Assembly (NCBI GenBank): GCA_014058105.1
Contig: JACGCM010000560.1
Location: forward strand, 4,712,001-4,776,000
Reading direction: 5' to 3'
Source of the DNA: Kingdonia uniflora
Taxonomy: Eukaryota; Streptophyta; Magnoliopsida; Ranunculales; Circaeasteraceae
Length of the DNA stretch: 64,000 bases
The translations under genes and the position numbers were made by a program. Shown piece after piece: positions 1 through 11,867 of this stretch. Every line of letters begins with the position of its first letter. Within the stretch, counting starts at the first letter, position 1. The notes below the pieces were generated by a model. That model was not told the DNA's origin, ran no database searches, and worked only from the letters and a program-made list of their open reading frames with translations.

Positions 1-757
1 CGTCTGAGTTCTTCTCTTCTCCTCCTGAGAATTTTGATAATTAATTGATTAGCATATTCAAAAGTTTAAATTGCCCAGTTGTAGGAGATAAAATAATGCA
101 CGAGGCATGATTTGTTATTTTTGGGAAGATGTGATCCTTAAGTGGGATTTGCACGTGTCCCTGACCATTCTCATTGGCATTTTCCATCTCAAATGATTAG
201 GGTGGGACGCTAAACGGAGTGAATGAAGAAATTGGACTTGGATTGAGTCCCAATAGAGATACAGGGAATACAAAAGTTTCTAACTCACCCTCAGTAGGAA
301 AGAGTTCCCTATGGGTCTGGCTTGTATGATCTATAGTATCAATAGAGATTATAATCTCCTGATGGGCTGACTCGCCTAACTTAAAGTAGATCAAAATATT
401 AATCAGGTCAGATTCTCGAAGCCTCTCAAGACAATACTTAGGAACTAAAAATTGTTCTTTCATAAACTACAAGAAGTGTGCATAATGATGATCAGGCAAG
501 AATAAGGTGCACAAAAATAAATACAACAATCGTCAACCGAAGGTCAGGTACTTCTTCTGTCTTGTAAACGGCCCCACCTAGGAATTATGGGGTTCCAATT
601 GTAGAGCACCTTGAATGGTAATTTTATGTCAATCAGGTGTCGATTACATAAGGTAATCCCTCACTTTGATCTTTTTAGATGAGCCTTAGTTAATGTCAAG
701 TTGTAAACCTGGTCTCAGGGTTCAGTTGCTCCTATTCCTGATAGTAAATCGCGTAAT
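1..757 (-). mobile_element. Athila fragment: leader and gag start
   Basis: On the minus strand this matches the leader and gag start of the complete Athila element at about 32226-32838 of this window. Shared landmarks include the 'caggaataggagcaa' block near 735, the 'gttgtatttatttattgtgcacc'-like stretch (imperfect) near 510, and the gag N-terminal peptide (197-463 minus) with RRELFP/HRELFP, GELETF and LNPSPISSFTPFSVPP motifs. The fragment runs off the window at base 1, so its full extent is unknown. Gag here is the structural capsid precursor of the element. The fragment ends near 757, where Tat LTR sequence begins. It is a broken, non-functional copy. Confidence 0.85.
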
Positions 758-1224
758 GGCATATTTTTTGGAAGGATAATCTTTGCCAATAGTTTTGTAA
801 GGATGATGCAATACCTAGTCTAAACAAATAAGATTTTACGTAGAAACTCAGTAAAAGCTGTAAAAAACTATGACCTCGAGGAGGGTTTTGATGTAAAATC
901 CAATAAGTTGCTAACTATTACAATTTGTTGTATGATCAGAATATAAGGATGATTGAATAGTAAGGTTGTGGATTTAGATAACCTATTCTTTGCCTGTATT
1001 TATAGTAGATTCAAGCAATTTAGAAAAAGAAAACAATTTCTAATTTTGGGGGTAGTGGGCGAACTTCGCAGATCTCCAATGACTCTTTCTTGACCAAGCA
1101 CAATGGCTACTTTTAGTAGTTCAAGATCTTATGGTTACAAATGTGGCATCTACTCGAATGCTGAACTATCTTCGACTATGTCATGTTGGCTTATATTTTT
1201 TGAACCTGGGTATTATGCTATTAT
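758..1224 (-). repeat. Tat element C, partial 3' LTR
   Basis: Read on the minus strand, a G-rich purine tract (GAATGGGGCGAT, about 1224-1238) is followed by an LTR start resembling those of Tat elements A and B, although its expected TG is TA here. Inside are a TATA-like stretch (minus strand, near 1000) and the 'accatgacctcgagg...ttttgatg'-type block (about 870-895) also seen in the LTRs at 41811-41870 and 46130-46180. The far end is missing and is replaced by the Athila fragment. Boundaries are by eye. Confidence 0.6.
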
Positions 1225-2276
1225 AATCGCCCCATTCTCAACATAAAGACTTGTGGTTGTGTCGAGAAGAAATAGGAAGTTGAAGAGGCTGTCGAATGTT
1301 GCACAAGTCTTTATTCTATCATTTTTAAGTCAAGTAAATTTGGTTATGTTTTTCCTAAGGAGCATTTGATGCAGAACATTGGACAATGTAACTGGAAGGT
1401 GAGGTTATAAATAGACAAAAAATGAAGGATTTGTTTGGTGGTTGAATTGTTTGGAAGCCATGATGGTAAAGATGTCGTCCCAGGCGTGGCGTACCAAGTG
1501 GTTGGAGGGTGTAGACGGTAATTGTGACGACTGCACAGAGGTAAAATTTGGTGTTAAGTCTCGATTGTTGTTTATTCTTGAATTGGTGGTTATGATGGTT
1601 GGGAGAATTGAGGGAGGTGGAGGTAGAGAGTGTCTACGCGCGGTGTATCCATTCAAACTAGTGTCAGTTGCTGTTGTAGAAGGTTTTGGAGTTCATCAAA
1701 TGTTCAAAGAAGTGGTTACTGCCCATATTGAAGATGATAATGCGAAGGCTGGTTTGACATCCTGTGGATCTGGTCGACCCAAAAAACTTCTTGCAATTTT
1801 CTGCTGCAGCCTTCCACGCAGGCATATTTATTTTGAAGTTCCCTGACCTGAGAATCATTGAGTTTCTTAGGATATCATAATTTTTTTTTCGTCAGAGGAA
1901 ATGTCAAATTTTGGTGAAAAGAAGAGTATAGATTTAAGTTCTTTATGTCGAATAATAGAATGTAAACGTAGCCTGATATAATGCGATCAAATAATTGAAT
2001 TGTCGAATATAAAATATAACAGAGTGGTGTAATGAATAAACTTATTCTCGATCTTGTATTGCGTTTGTAGATGGTGATCTTGAAGATAAATATATAAGTA
2101 ACCAAATTATTTGATGTCGTGGTAGATTGTGTTGAATGTATATGAATCTCGAGTTTAATAGATCTCGAATTAGAGTTTGTTGAATGTGAGGGGCCGAAAA
2201 TGGTTTCCTAGGAGGTTTGATTTAACTTTGAAAGTGTAGATTTCTAGCGTGAATTGAAAGCATGATTTGACTGGTT

Positions 2277-2537
2277 GTGTTTGTTATGTATATAAATACC
2301 ATGTGTAAGTTGTATGTATTTGTGGGAGTGGAGATGGTGAGGATGAGAGCACAAGTTTGGGAGGAAGAGCATTGGAATCGTGTGCGTGTGAAGTATTGGG
2401 AGTTGCTGGAGAGGTATTTTGGGAAAAATTGCGTAAACGGGGGAGTATTGGTACCAGTGGAGCCCAAATATAATGAGTTGAGTGAAGTGAAGGTGAAAGA
2501 GGCAAAAGAGGAGTATAAATTCTATCTTAACCTGTAA
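2277..2537 (+). pseudogene. Short antisense ORF of Tat C (R-Y-F-G type)
   Basis: An 86-codon reading frame lies between the 3' LTR and the main antisense gene, opposite to the element's own transcription. It carries MVRMRAQVWEEEHW near residue 20 and ERYFGKN near residue 45, then an acidic/lysine-rich tail. Tat B (42432-42881) and Tat A (59042-59338, minus) have similar peptides at the same place (MVKTQRM...LRYFGDQ and LVKMRNR...IRYFGYQ). No known domain is recognised. The shared position and motif argue that it was once a real exon or small gene, though it could be an extra exon of the larger antisense gene. Confidence 0.45.
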
Positions 2538-2539
2538 TT

Positions 2540-4075
2540 CCTGAGTCCTCTAGAACGCGTCGATAAGATAAGGAATTGAGTCATGGCTTTTTTGAAGAAA
2601 GAAGATGAGTTGGCCGGTCGAAAAGTTTGAGGAGTGAAATGAGTGTTGGAATGTAATAAGTGAGTATATGTGTAAGGTATTGTATGAAAGAAATGAATAT
2701 ATTTGTTCTCGATGTGTATGAGTTAAAATTTCTCGAATATAATTTGACTTGGGTAAATGAATAAAATTTACTGATACAATATTGCATGGGTATGAGAACA
2801 ATTGATTCGTTGCACTTTGGTAATTAATTTTTTGAATAAAATTTGAATTTCAAATTTTATGTTGAAGATCTTCCCAAGAATATAGGAGAATTTTAAATAA
2901 GGTAAAATGTGTATAGGTAATGATATAATTAAAATGGCTAGGTGTACTCCTGTATGTAATATTTTGAAGTATAAGGAAATGAATATACACTATCTTTGTG
3001 ATTAAATAGGTTGTACATTGGCGAGTATGGATATATCAGAGGATGTACAAAGAGATGTGGAAGGTTTGGAGCAATAGTACATGGGTTTGTTGGCTTTTAG
3101 AAGGTAAAGAATCATAGTCTTCGAGAAAAGACGGATAAGGTGTTATGCTCGAGTACTCGAACGGTTGGGAAGTGGAGCGATGAACAATTGCGTGGGGTCT
3201 ATATATTTCCCCGTGGTAGGCGACTATTCACATTTCACAAACTCTAAATTTTTTTCTTTAAGTGTGAATACATTGTGCTCTTCGCTTGAATCACTTTCAA
3301 CGATTGGGAACGAGGAGATAAGTATGCTAATTGAAAGGGCAAAGCATGCAAATTAGAGGGATGCCGAAGCAGCACAAATTTAAGGTTAGTAGTTTTTCCC
3401 TAGTTTGATAATGAATGATTCTGATGAAACCCTTTATAGATTTAGACACGTAAGTGATAGTATAGGAATTCATTGTACGTAGAAAGGTTGTAGTGGAAGT
3501 AATTAGAGAAATAATGCATTCAGGTTTGTATGAAATTGGTTGCAATATGAAGTGATTATAGTGTGTTTTATTGTGGTAGAACTGCCAAAAAGGTTTTAAA
3601 GGGTATTTGAGAGAGAGAGGTTATAAGAAATGGGTGGCGAAGAGTGTAGAGAGTGATTTGTGAACGCCGCTATGAATATGGCACGACTGTAGGGTGGTTG
3701 TTGTGATATCTATGAGATTGTAGGTAATGGAACGCCGGATTAGGTGTGACTTGGCCGAGTTTTACGCCGGAGAAGGTGTTTTGGCGGGAAACAGACAAAT
3801 CATATTCGAGAGCTGAGGTTCCTGAACTTTGATAAAAAAACATTAATATAGTAATCGATATTAGGACTTATAAAAAATAGTAAAGAATTACTATATCGAG
3901 AACTGAATGTAGTAATTGTGCATTCAGATAGTAATGATAATAATGATAGAATAACATGTTGGAGATGAAACTCGACAATGATGTGAATATTATCATATGA
4001 ATATATATATATATATAATATATCAAATATGATAGATACTAATTATTTAAAAAATAGAATCTAATTTTCAAGTTC
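2540..4075. other. Non-coding stretch of Tat C, likely antisense-gene upstream region
   Basis: No ORF here resembles a known protein. Sequence is AT-rich with scattered GA-rich pieces. A TATA-like box (ctatatatttcc, near 3199) and a short (AT) run (4001-4016) precede the antisense gene that starts near 4076, so part of this may be its promoter or 5' untranslated region. That role is inferred from position only. Confidence 0.3.
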
Positions 4076-6326
4076 ATGAAAATGGCTGAACCTATCAATA
4101 TTGATGATAAAGATATTTTTGAGAACCTTCATGATATAGTGCCCCTACTAGTTGATGTGATAGCTTGTGTCTACAAGTTAGGCGGTAATTATAGGGTGGG
4201 GTCGAGTAGTGTAGACATGGCTAGTATCGACCAATTTAAGGTGGCATACAGGAACGTGGAAGTGTCTGATGAGGAGGGTACCAAGATAGATGTGGATTAC
4301 GAGCCATAGGCTCATGATCAAGAAGGTAGTGGGGGTGGGGAGGAAGATGTGGAGGAGGGTGAGGAGGCCTGTTATGGAGAGGGTCAAAAAATAAGAGAGA
4401 TACTAAGTTTTAAGAAGTATGGAATTCCTCAAGATATTAGGTTAAAGGAATATCAGTATGACATGATTGATCAGGAAATTCCTTTGGGTGGGACTCTGGT
4501 TCATCGAGAAAGAATTAAAAAGGGTTTGAAGCTTCCGCTTTGAACTAATCAGAAGAAGCTGTTAAATTTTTTCAACGTGGCACCAGGTCAGTTCAACCCA
4601 AACGTTTATGACATTTTTTATGTATGTGGGGTGATAAAATGTCGATTAAAGGTCAGAGTGGAAGAGTTGATCACAGTGGATGATTTATGTGTGTACTATA
4701 CACTCAACAAAACTTTGAGAAGGTATCGCTACTTGGCGAGGCTTTTGAAGAGTTCATTATTTCATGACATGGTTTCAATAGGAAGGTGGTATAGCGATGA
4801 ACGTCTTCTCGTTTTGGGTTACAATGAGTTTTACAAGATAGATTCGGGGAAGCCCTTGAAAAGAAAAACTTTCCATCTAGGTTTCTAGTTAGGTAACGTA
4901 ATTGTCGATGAATTGGATTTGTTTGTAGCTAAAATTGTTGTATAACGATTGTTTTTTGCTTGTACAACATTAAAGGAGATTGATAGGAGGTTGATCGAAG
5001 CAGAAACTTTGTACAACATCAGGAAAGGTTACTACAATAGGATCAACAACCTCGTCATCGACCAAGAGAAAGTTAAGACTTTGTTTTAAAAGGCAGGTTT
5101 AAAGAGATTGAGGGCTATAGGGGCAGAGGTTCCAGTAATTGACAGAAAGATGTCCGCGAGGATCAAAAGGGTTGTAGAGGCGAGCTTGCCTTTGGAGAAT
5201 CCTTTACTAGCTGGGTATACTACGGATTCTGTAACTCCTGAGTGAGATTTAATGTTTACGAAAACTTTGGGGAAAGGTAAGAAGAAAAAGGTAGACAGTC
5301 AAGTTGTTGCCCCTTTGTTACCCCTGAAGAGGATTTTTCGAAGGTCAACAGTCGAGGAAGGAACGAGAATTGAAAAACGAAGTACTGTACCTGATGGGCA
5401 AATTCCACTAGCTTCGGCGAACATGCTGCCGAAGAAGAAGGCATCTTCGGAATCGTTGAAAAAGAAATATGTCGAGGAATCGTAGACTGAGGTTCAAAAG
5501 ACCATGGATTCTTATGTGGCAGGGGTGACTCTGGTGAAGGAGGAAGTCGATGATTGTTTAGTTGAGACAGGGAGTTTGATCACCTTTCTTAGCAAGGGCC
5601 ACTAAAACATGTCAAAGGTGAGAAAATTTTCTGCTTTACTTCGATTAAGGAATTTGGTGCCTCATTTGAATACTCATATTATGAATGTAATACAGATCAA
5701 GAAGTTGTTACCTGAGGCCAAAGGACGTATTATTTGTGCTGGCACTCTGGCAAATTAGCTGGTTACTTACAAGAATATAGAGAAGGATCTGGTGAAGGAT
5801 AAAGAAGAATTTATCGATGAGAAGCATAAATTGGAGGCGAGGTCGAATAGGTACAAGTTGGATGTTGGGAAGGCAAAGGAGGTTGCCCTCCATGATGTGA
5901 AGAAAACTTAGGATAAATAGGCTGAGGAGATTGGGGCCGACCTTGCGAAAGATAAATAGGAGGTTTGCCTTTGCAGAGAACAAACTTTGAGAATGATGTG
6001 CCGGAGCTGGTCAACGCTGCTTGAAGGGCGATAGAGGTGGAGCATTGAAAGGTTATAGAAGATGTGAGGGCTGAACTTATGCGAGACAGTTTGGAAGCGT
6101 GTAAGAAGGTGAATACCAATTATGTCAGTACGAGGCGATGGTGAAGAGAAAAGATTACTACAAAGGATTGGTCGTTGCTAGGAACTTGGAGTTTATTAAT
6201 TTAGATGTGGATGACAAAGTTCCTGAAACCCCTGAGGTTCCAAGTGGGATGGAGGTTGTCGAGGATCCTGCGATGATGATTTCTGAGGGTTTTTGTCCTC
6301 AGGAAATATTGGATGTGGATTCGTGA
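4076..6326 (+). pseudogene. Antisense gene of Tat C: Transposase_28-like head, coiled-coil tail
   Basis: Plus-strand remnant running against the element's pol. 4076-4888 encodes the N-terminal part, with IPLGGTLVHRERI, LKLPL and [18 protein letters not shown], which fit the family annotated in plants as 'putative gypsy type transposon' (Transposase_28-like). After a lysine-rich linker (5252-5485) comes a coiled-coil stretch (about 5700-5960: KNIEKDLVKDKEEFIDEKHKLEA). A C-terminal piece (6138-6326) has VKRKDYYKGL and an acidic tail. Several in-frame stops break it. A GT-AG intron (5618-5695) sits at the position matching introns in the Tat A and Tat B copies. The protein's role is unknown; such extra antisense ORFs occur in other Tat-lineage elements. 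Confidence 0.7.
5618..5695 (+). other. Intron in the Tat C antisense gene
   Basis: A 78-base segment begins GTGAGA and ends TACAG, between the codons for NMSK and IKKLLPE. The matching position is interrupted in Tat B by an 84-base intron (61150-61233) and in Tat A by a 66-base intron (55727-55792, minus). Agreement of three copies is the main support. Confidence 0.55.
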
Positions 6327-6774
6327 AGGTTTATGATGCAGTTTCTCCCCCTGCACAGTAAATCATGTTTGTAAGAGTTTTTGTTTGGTATGAGATGTAA
6401 AAACGGTCGATGAGGCCGAAATAATATTTTTCAATGTTTCTTGAATGCTAATGTTTATGTTTTTTGAAGAATTTGTTTAAAAGTAATTGATGCATAGTTT
6501 ATGCTAAATTTATGCTAAGTGTTGATATTAGACAAGATCAATAGTATGAAATATGAATGTTGATAGTGGCAGAGTGTTGCCTTGAAGCAAGTATTCATGG
6601 TGATTGAAAGATGGCCATGTGATGGCAAGTATCTCGAATGATTCCCAAATGGTAGTCCTTAATGGGATATATGGGTTTGGATTGAAAAAAAAAGCATGAT
6701 ATGTTTTGTTCGATAAGTAATTAATGCACACAAGATTATCCTGTAATTGGATAATGTTTGTCGAAGAATTGAAT

Positions 6775-6900
6775 GTTAGTTTTGACGCATACTAATCAAG
6801 TATGTATCAAGACTAAGTAAAGATAGTAAAGATGATTGTTAGTTTTGATGCATACTTATCAAGAATGTATCGAGACTAAGTAAAGATAGTAAAGATGAAT
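6775..6900. repeat. 63-bp tandem repeat, two copies, Tat C
   Basis: Two adjacent imperfect copies of a 63-base unit, each starting 'gttagttttgaygcatact' and ending 'aaagatagtaaagatgatt'-like. The next bases (aatgtaaagatag) look like a partial third. It lies between the end of the antisense gene and the end of integrase, the same slot as the 155-bp array in Tat A and the 113-bp array in Tat B. Confidence 0.85.
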
Positions 6901-6984
6901 GTAAAGATAGTTGTATTGCAATCGTCGAAAGTTGTTACAGTTGTCATCTGTAAAACATTTTCAGTTGGGTTATATTTTATGGAT

Positions 6985-8440
6985 ATATGAGTTGCATTTC
7001 ATCTTCAGTCATTAGCCAGTAAGTCCCACTATCAGTCTTATCACTGACAATATATGGCCCTTCCCAGTTTTTTGACAATTTTTCAAAATTCTTAGGTCGA
7101 GTACTATCCTGAGTTCGTCGAAGGAAAATGTCGCCAATGCCAATTTTTACTTTCGAACCTATTTGTTGTAAGCTTTCTTGAGTGTGTCATGGTACCGTCC
7201 CAAGTTCGCAATGGCTTTGTCTTGGGTTTCTTCGATCCAGTTGAGGTTGCAGAGGATACCTAGCTTATTATCTTCATCTGTGATTTTTCTTCAACCACTC
7301 GGTAGATCAAGGTCTGAAGGTATGACTACTTCAGTGCTTAAGGCCATCATGAATGTAGTGCAGCCTGTGGATGTTCGAGTAGCTGTCTGGTATGCCCATA
7401 GAACGCTAATTTATCGACCCATCTGCCTTTCTTCTCGTCGAGGCATTTGAGTAGTCCTAATTTGATACTCTTGTTGATGACTTCAGCTTGTCCATTACCT
7501 TGAGGGTATTATGGTGTCAAAGTAGATAGTTAAATTTTGTATTTGTGGAGGAAACTAAGAACTTTGTTGCTGATGAATTGTCTGCCGTTATCAGATCGTA
7601 TCATGTGTGGGCAGCCAAATCTAGCTATGATGTGCTCCCAAAGAAACTTAATGACTTCATTTTCGTCAGTGTGACATAGAAGAACTGCTTCAACCCATTT
7701 GGTGAAGTAGTCTGTGGCTACAAGAACGAATTTGTAATTTCCCAATGCTGGGTAGAAAGGTCCAATGATATCGATCCCCCATCTTTTGAATGGCCAGAAA
7801 ACATTGCTTATGTACAAGTTGAGTGTTGGGCTTTTGATGTCCTGAGCGTAGATTTGGCATTTGTAATACCTATGAACAAAGTCTTCACAATCTTGTTATA
7901 TATTCGGCTAGTATAACTCTTGAGTGAATGCCCGTTGGGCCAATGATCGTCCTAAAATGTGAGTTGCGCAGATCCCTTTGTAAAGTTCTTTGATTTTTAT
8001 TTGGGCATGTTTCTAAGAGATGCATTCAATAAGAGGTCCTCCTCCTATAATACGATATAGGATTTAATCTTAAACTATGATTATTGGGCATTTGGCCAAG
8101 AGTGATCGGGCCTCTTCTTTGTTACTTGGGAGGATGTTGAAATTGATGTATGCATAGAAAGGTTTTCTCCAATCATCTTCATCTTCGTCTTCAATAGCAG
8201 TAATTTGCATCGTATAGCTTATATCGGGACTGGAATGTTCGATAACCTCGATATCCAAAGTTCTCTTTTTACTGTCTTCGAGCATTGCAGCAATGTATGC
8301 TAACGCGTCATCGTGGCCATTTTTGGCTCAAGGGAGGTAAGAGATTGTTGCTGATTTGAATTTGCTTAATTTTTCTTTGACCAAGGCTCCATTATCAACC
8401 ATCTTGCCTGATGTCTTGAATATCATGTTGTAATACACTA
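6985..8440 (-). pseudogene. Tat C pol: end of second RNase H and integrase
   Basis: Reading the minus strand from 8440: the tail of the archaeal-type RNase H and its link to integrase (8285-8070, with EDDWRKPFYAYI), then a degenerate HHCC zinc-binding region with YKCQIYA (about 8070-7870), then the catalytic core. The core shows WGIDIIGPF (about 7770), LVATDYFTKWVEA, IRSDNGRQF (about 7590) and YPQGNGQAEVINK (about 7500), so the D, D and E positions can be found. The C-terminal part ends near 7000 with KNWEGPYIV. Integrase inserts the cDNA into the genome. Stops and frame changes break it, so it is not functional. The pieces closely resemble those of Tat A. Confidence 0.85.
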
Positions 8441-8820
8441 TATGAATTTAAGAGATTTTTGACAGAAATTACGAATGTCTTTTTTAAGTCACATATTTGG
8501 GATGGCTAAAAAGTATCTAAATAGGGTCATTTTTCATACATAGACAAAGAGAGCTCGGTCTCTTTATTTTCACCCACCACTTTCCCTCTCGAAAAAACTA
8601 AGATTTGGGGGTTCTCTTTATCCCACCAATTTCCCTATCTAATATCACCTAATTTCCCTCTAAAATCTTCTAATTTCCCTCTAATTTTTGAAGATCGTGA
8701 TTTTCCCTAATTTTATGCCCATCAACTTCCAAAACGAACAAAACCCTCTCCATAATTCATCACCCTTCTCAGTCATTAGGTTTTTGAACTAGAGGAGCCG
8801 TCAACCCAGTGAGAAATTTG
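8441..8820. other. No gene seen; CT-rich repeats of a short motif
   Basis: No coding signal. Between about 8570 and 8700 a motif like 'aatttccctctaa' recurs four or more times in a CT-rich stretch, which looks like a plant promoter or 5' leader but has no gene to serve. Confidence 0.3.
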
Positions 8821-9840
8821 AAGACTCTGAGCTTTAATTCTATTCTCTCGCATTCTCCGCGGTTGACTATAAGGCCTACCATTGCTAAGCGATTAGACAT
8901 TACCACTGACTATAGCTAGAATGCGGATCCAAGGATTCTTCCTAGGCTAGGTGAAAAAGAGCTACAGAGCCTGCATGCCTATAGAGCCTATAGGTCGTTG
9001 ATACTAGAAGTGAGTCTTCTGAAAATAGATGCTTTGAGTTCTTTCAACTATACCCAAGATAGATAAAGAGAACCTAACCGCACATAAGCACCGGTGTGTT
9101 GTTGGTCAATCCCAGAAGCCACTGCCAAAACCTTAAGAACAAGACCGAAACCTATAGCCTTATATGATGGAACCTGGCTTTAAACTACAAAAATATACAT
9201 TACGCAGAAAAAAGTAGCGTAGTTATAGCAATAACTTATAGGCGAGTGAGTTTTGCTTTTATCAGGATCTTGCTTGTGTTTTTGATGGAGCAGAGAATCC
9301 GAGTATTGAAAAGAGGTTACTCTTGTCTTTAGACAAATCCTTTTAAAGCACTTTTAACAATAAACTTACAAGGATCCTAAACTACCACCACTTTTAAATA
9401 ATTCTAAACCTTTAGGATAGGCTGCTAAAGGTGTGAAGCAAGCACGTAAACTTGCTAGTAGAGAATAGCTTACTTGCGTACGGAGACCTGTGTCTAGTTT
9501 TTTTTTTCAGTCATAAGGTGGAAAGATAGAGTGATCGTAAAGCCAGAGAGTAGTTTAGGGTACACTTTTGTTGCTAGTAACGTAATCACTACCTCTAGCT
9601 ACATAAAGCACTATAGGCACTACTTGCTACTTTCTTTAAGCGTACTTTTGCTAAAAAGAGGGGAGTGATTTTTCTCCGTACGCAAGTCTAGGTGGACTCA
9701 ACGTACGCAAGTTTTTTTTTTTTTTTTACTTCTTTCAGGTCCTAGCTCTATTGCTTCTTCTCTATCCTACAGTACCCGAGCGAAGGCTAACTAAGGGTAC
9801 CATTGACCTCTAACGGCACAACTGACGCTTATGTCAATGT
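8821..9840. other. Non-transposon DNA, possibly organelle-derived
   Basis: No ORF with a known domain and no transposon signature. The texture differs from its neighbours: less AT-rich, with phrases such as 'tttctttaagcgtac' and 'gtacgcaagtctaggtgg', and a short repeat 'cgtacg(c)aag' at about 9475, 9690 and 9710. It has the look of plant mitochondrial intergenic DNA moved to the nucleus, but this is an impression and needs a database match. Two poly-T runs (about 9501 and 9713-9727) break it. Confidence 0.3.
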
Positions 9841-9894
9841 TTTTTACTTTTTTTATCTTTTTTCAAAAAAGTAGGATGAATAGTTAACATTTTC

Positions 9895-10635
9895 TAAAAT
9901 TTGAATGATCTCGAATTATACACATTGTCACTAAAAGTTAGCAAAAGGGGAGTATGATTATAACACATCCAAGTTAGATATTGAACTTTGAGAGAAGGAA
10001 AATGTAGAATGAAATCAGAGTTCATTAACATTTTGTTCAATTTAGCACACACTCAAGTTGCACCTTGTTATTCATTGCACCATGCAAACTTAGAACCAAC
10101 AGCTCCTACTACAATAAGACCAGTAGCTTGTATCATATTTTCAAATTCAACCATTGAAGTATTACTTGCTAATCTTCTGCCAACCTTTTCAACATTGGTT
10201 TTGATAGCATTAAAATCGCCTGCAACCATCCATGGTCACATAACACTACTAGCCAAATTTATCAGATCACTCCACAATAGTCTTCTCTCAAAAATTTCAC
10301 ATTAGGCATATATAAAGGTAGCTACAATACTCCTCCCATTGTTATGACTGATTGAGCAATATAATTATTGATCTGAAGTAACTTCAACGTGAACATTGTA
10401 ATCCCCTTTCCATAACACCTAAATTTTTCCATTCTGGACAGTATTAGAGGCATGAAAAGTAAAGTTTATTTCCTTCGAAATTCTAGCCAATTGATCCACA
10501 TTCAGTATAGGTTCTAAAAGAACCATGACAGAAAAGCAATGATCTCTAATAAGTGATTTAAATGATATAGTCTTTTTATTCCCTACTCCCCTACAATTCT
10601 AAATTAAAACAGTTCCTAACATCACAACTATTTGG
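9895..10635 (-). pseudogene. LINE endonuclease domain (APE type)
   Basis: Minus-strand reading gives NCRGVGN near 10590 (the typical start of plant LINE endonuclease), VLLEP near 10515, WMVAGDFNAI near 10230 (catalytic GDFN motif), and YNHTPLL near 9950, matching the usual SDH-PL motif with Ser-Asp changed to Tyr-Asn. This enzyme nicks target DNA to prime reverse transcription. Several stops and the altered SDH motif mean it is inactive. The loss of everything downstream is unusual, since LINE copies are normally 5'-truncated rather than 3'-truncated. Confidence 0.7.
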
Positions 10636-11087
10636 ATTTGGTTGTTGATTTTCTCCTAGTTTGCATACTAAGAGCAATAATATATACGCTTCTTTTGCTT
10701 CACTTTTTTTGCAAGGCAAGAGTTTGTGTCTTCTCATTGTTTTATGTAGTATTGAGCTCTGTAGTAACTTCGGAATCAGAAACAACTCCCCTTCCATTGC
10801 CATCATTGCTTAGTCTGTTCTAATCTCTGTCAGAAGCATACATACTTTCAAAAAAAAACTTTACCATTCACAAACTATCCTTCTTCAATAACATCATTAG
10901 AGATCAGACCTATTTCACCAAGTTTATCAACCTAGACCTCTTTGTGAATGTCATCCTCATCCACATAGTTAACCCCATAATCAGGTAACTCAAACATAAC
11001 ATTTATGGGATTACCTTCTTTAAGATTCAGCATGCTTCCATCACACTTTGGTTTTGTAGCCAGTTCTTCATCAGTGTAGGTCCATTT

Positions 11088-11640
11088 CTATTTCCCAGCT
11101 TTGATATCAGATATCTTGATCTTCAAGACTTCAGCTTCATTTACCTTGGAGATATCTTCACCCACTAACACTTCTGCTGCTTTGTTCTCTTGAACCATTT
11201 TCCCTGCCCCCTTTGCAGATAGTTCCTTGATCATAATTCCTTTCATTGCCAAAGAAGGTGTTTTAGGAACAAACACCTTCTTTCCCTCTTTGATATCATC
11301 TCTTCTCAATTATTTAGACCTTTCAACATCAACTGTATTTCCCATATTTTTAGTCTTAACCTTTGAGAAAAGATCCAATGGGTGCCCTTGCATGTAAAAA
11401 TTGGTGCAAAATTTAGGCTTCCTTTCATACAACAGCTTCGGAAGCCAGCCTCCACCCTTAGGTAGCACAATCCACACTTCCTCAGGGTACTCTTTTACTA
11501 GATTAATTTTAATGCAGGCATGGGCAATGCCTGGTCTGGATCTCATGCTAGTTGGGTGATCCAGTCTGAGATACTTGCCTTCGATCAAGTTCACCACTGG
11601 TTTAATGATGCCTTTGGGTTACTATGCAAACCACAATTGT
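11088..11640 (-). pseudogene. LINE ORF1, zinc-knuckle region and linker
   Basis: The minus-strand peptide at 11597-11310 shows GKYLRLDHPTSMRSRPGIAHAC, close to the DUF4283 / zf-CCHC_4 region of plant L1 ORF1 proteins. It continues with VWIVLPKGGGWL and a zinc-knuckle-like KFCTNFYMQGHPLDL, in which the usual second cysteine is missing. A lysine- and glutamate-rich linker follows (11309-11088). ORF1 proteins bind LINE RNA in the ribonucleoprotein particle. One stop separates the two reading frames. Confidence 0.7.
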
Positions 11641-11867
11641 GAGGACATAGGAGTCTAAATTCATAAATTTTGACTATAACTTGTTTTGGGTATGTCCCTG
11701 TACAGTCTATTGTTTCTTGTGAGTTACATTATACAAGCAATGATGAGGCGTAGAAGATATAACGGGAGATACATATTTCATAAAAGGGTAATCTAACCAT
11801 TATATGTTTGTTTATGTACTTTTATAACCTTTAAAATCATCGTGGGCTGCAGATTGGTTGGGGGTTT

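Larger units (their letters stand above)
1225..8440 (-). mobile_element. Tat-lineage Ty3/gypsy element C, truncated
   Basis: This is the body of a minus-strand Tat-type LTR retrotransposon. From its 3' end (low coordinates) inward it has a short antisense ORF (2277-2537), an antisense Transposase_28-like/coiled-coil gene (4076-6326), a short tandem repeat (6775-6900), and the integrase plus the end of the archaeal-type RNase H (6985-8440, minus). Reverse transcriptase, protease, gag and the 5' LTR are absent; sequence beyond 8440 is unrelated. The layout is the same as in Tat elements A and B, which supports calling these separate-looking ORFs one element. Confidence 0.75.
9850..11640 (-). 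mobile_element. L1-type LINE fragment (ORF1 end plus endonuclease)
   Basis: A minus-strand non-LTR retrotransposon remnant. It carries the C-terminal half of ORF1 (11640-11088) and most of an APE-type endonuclease (about 10635-9895). The reverse transcriptase that should follow is absent, and the sequence turns into unrelated DNA near 9850. No flanking target-site duplication or poly(A) tail was found. Stops are frequent, so it is an old dead copy. Confidence 0.75.

Noticed and set aside
7178..7450. Plus-strand ORF of 90 codons
   Set aside because: It is antisense to readable integrase motifs of Tat C and has no domain.
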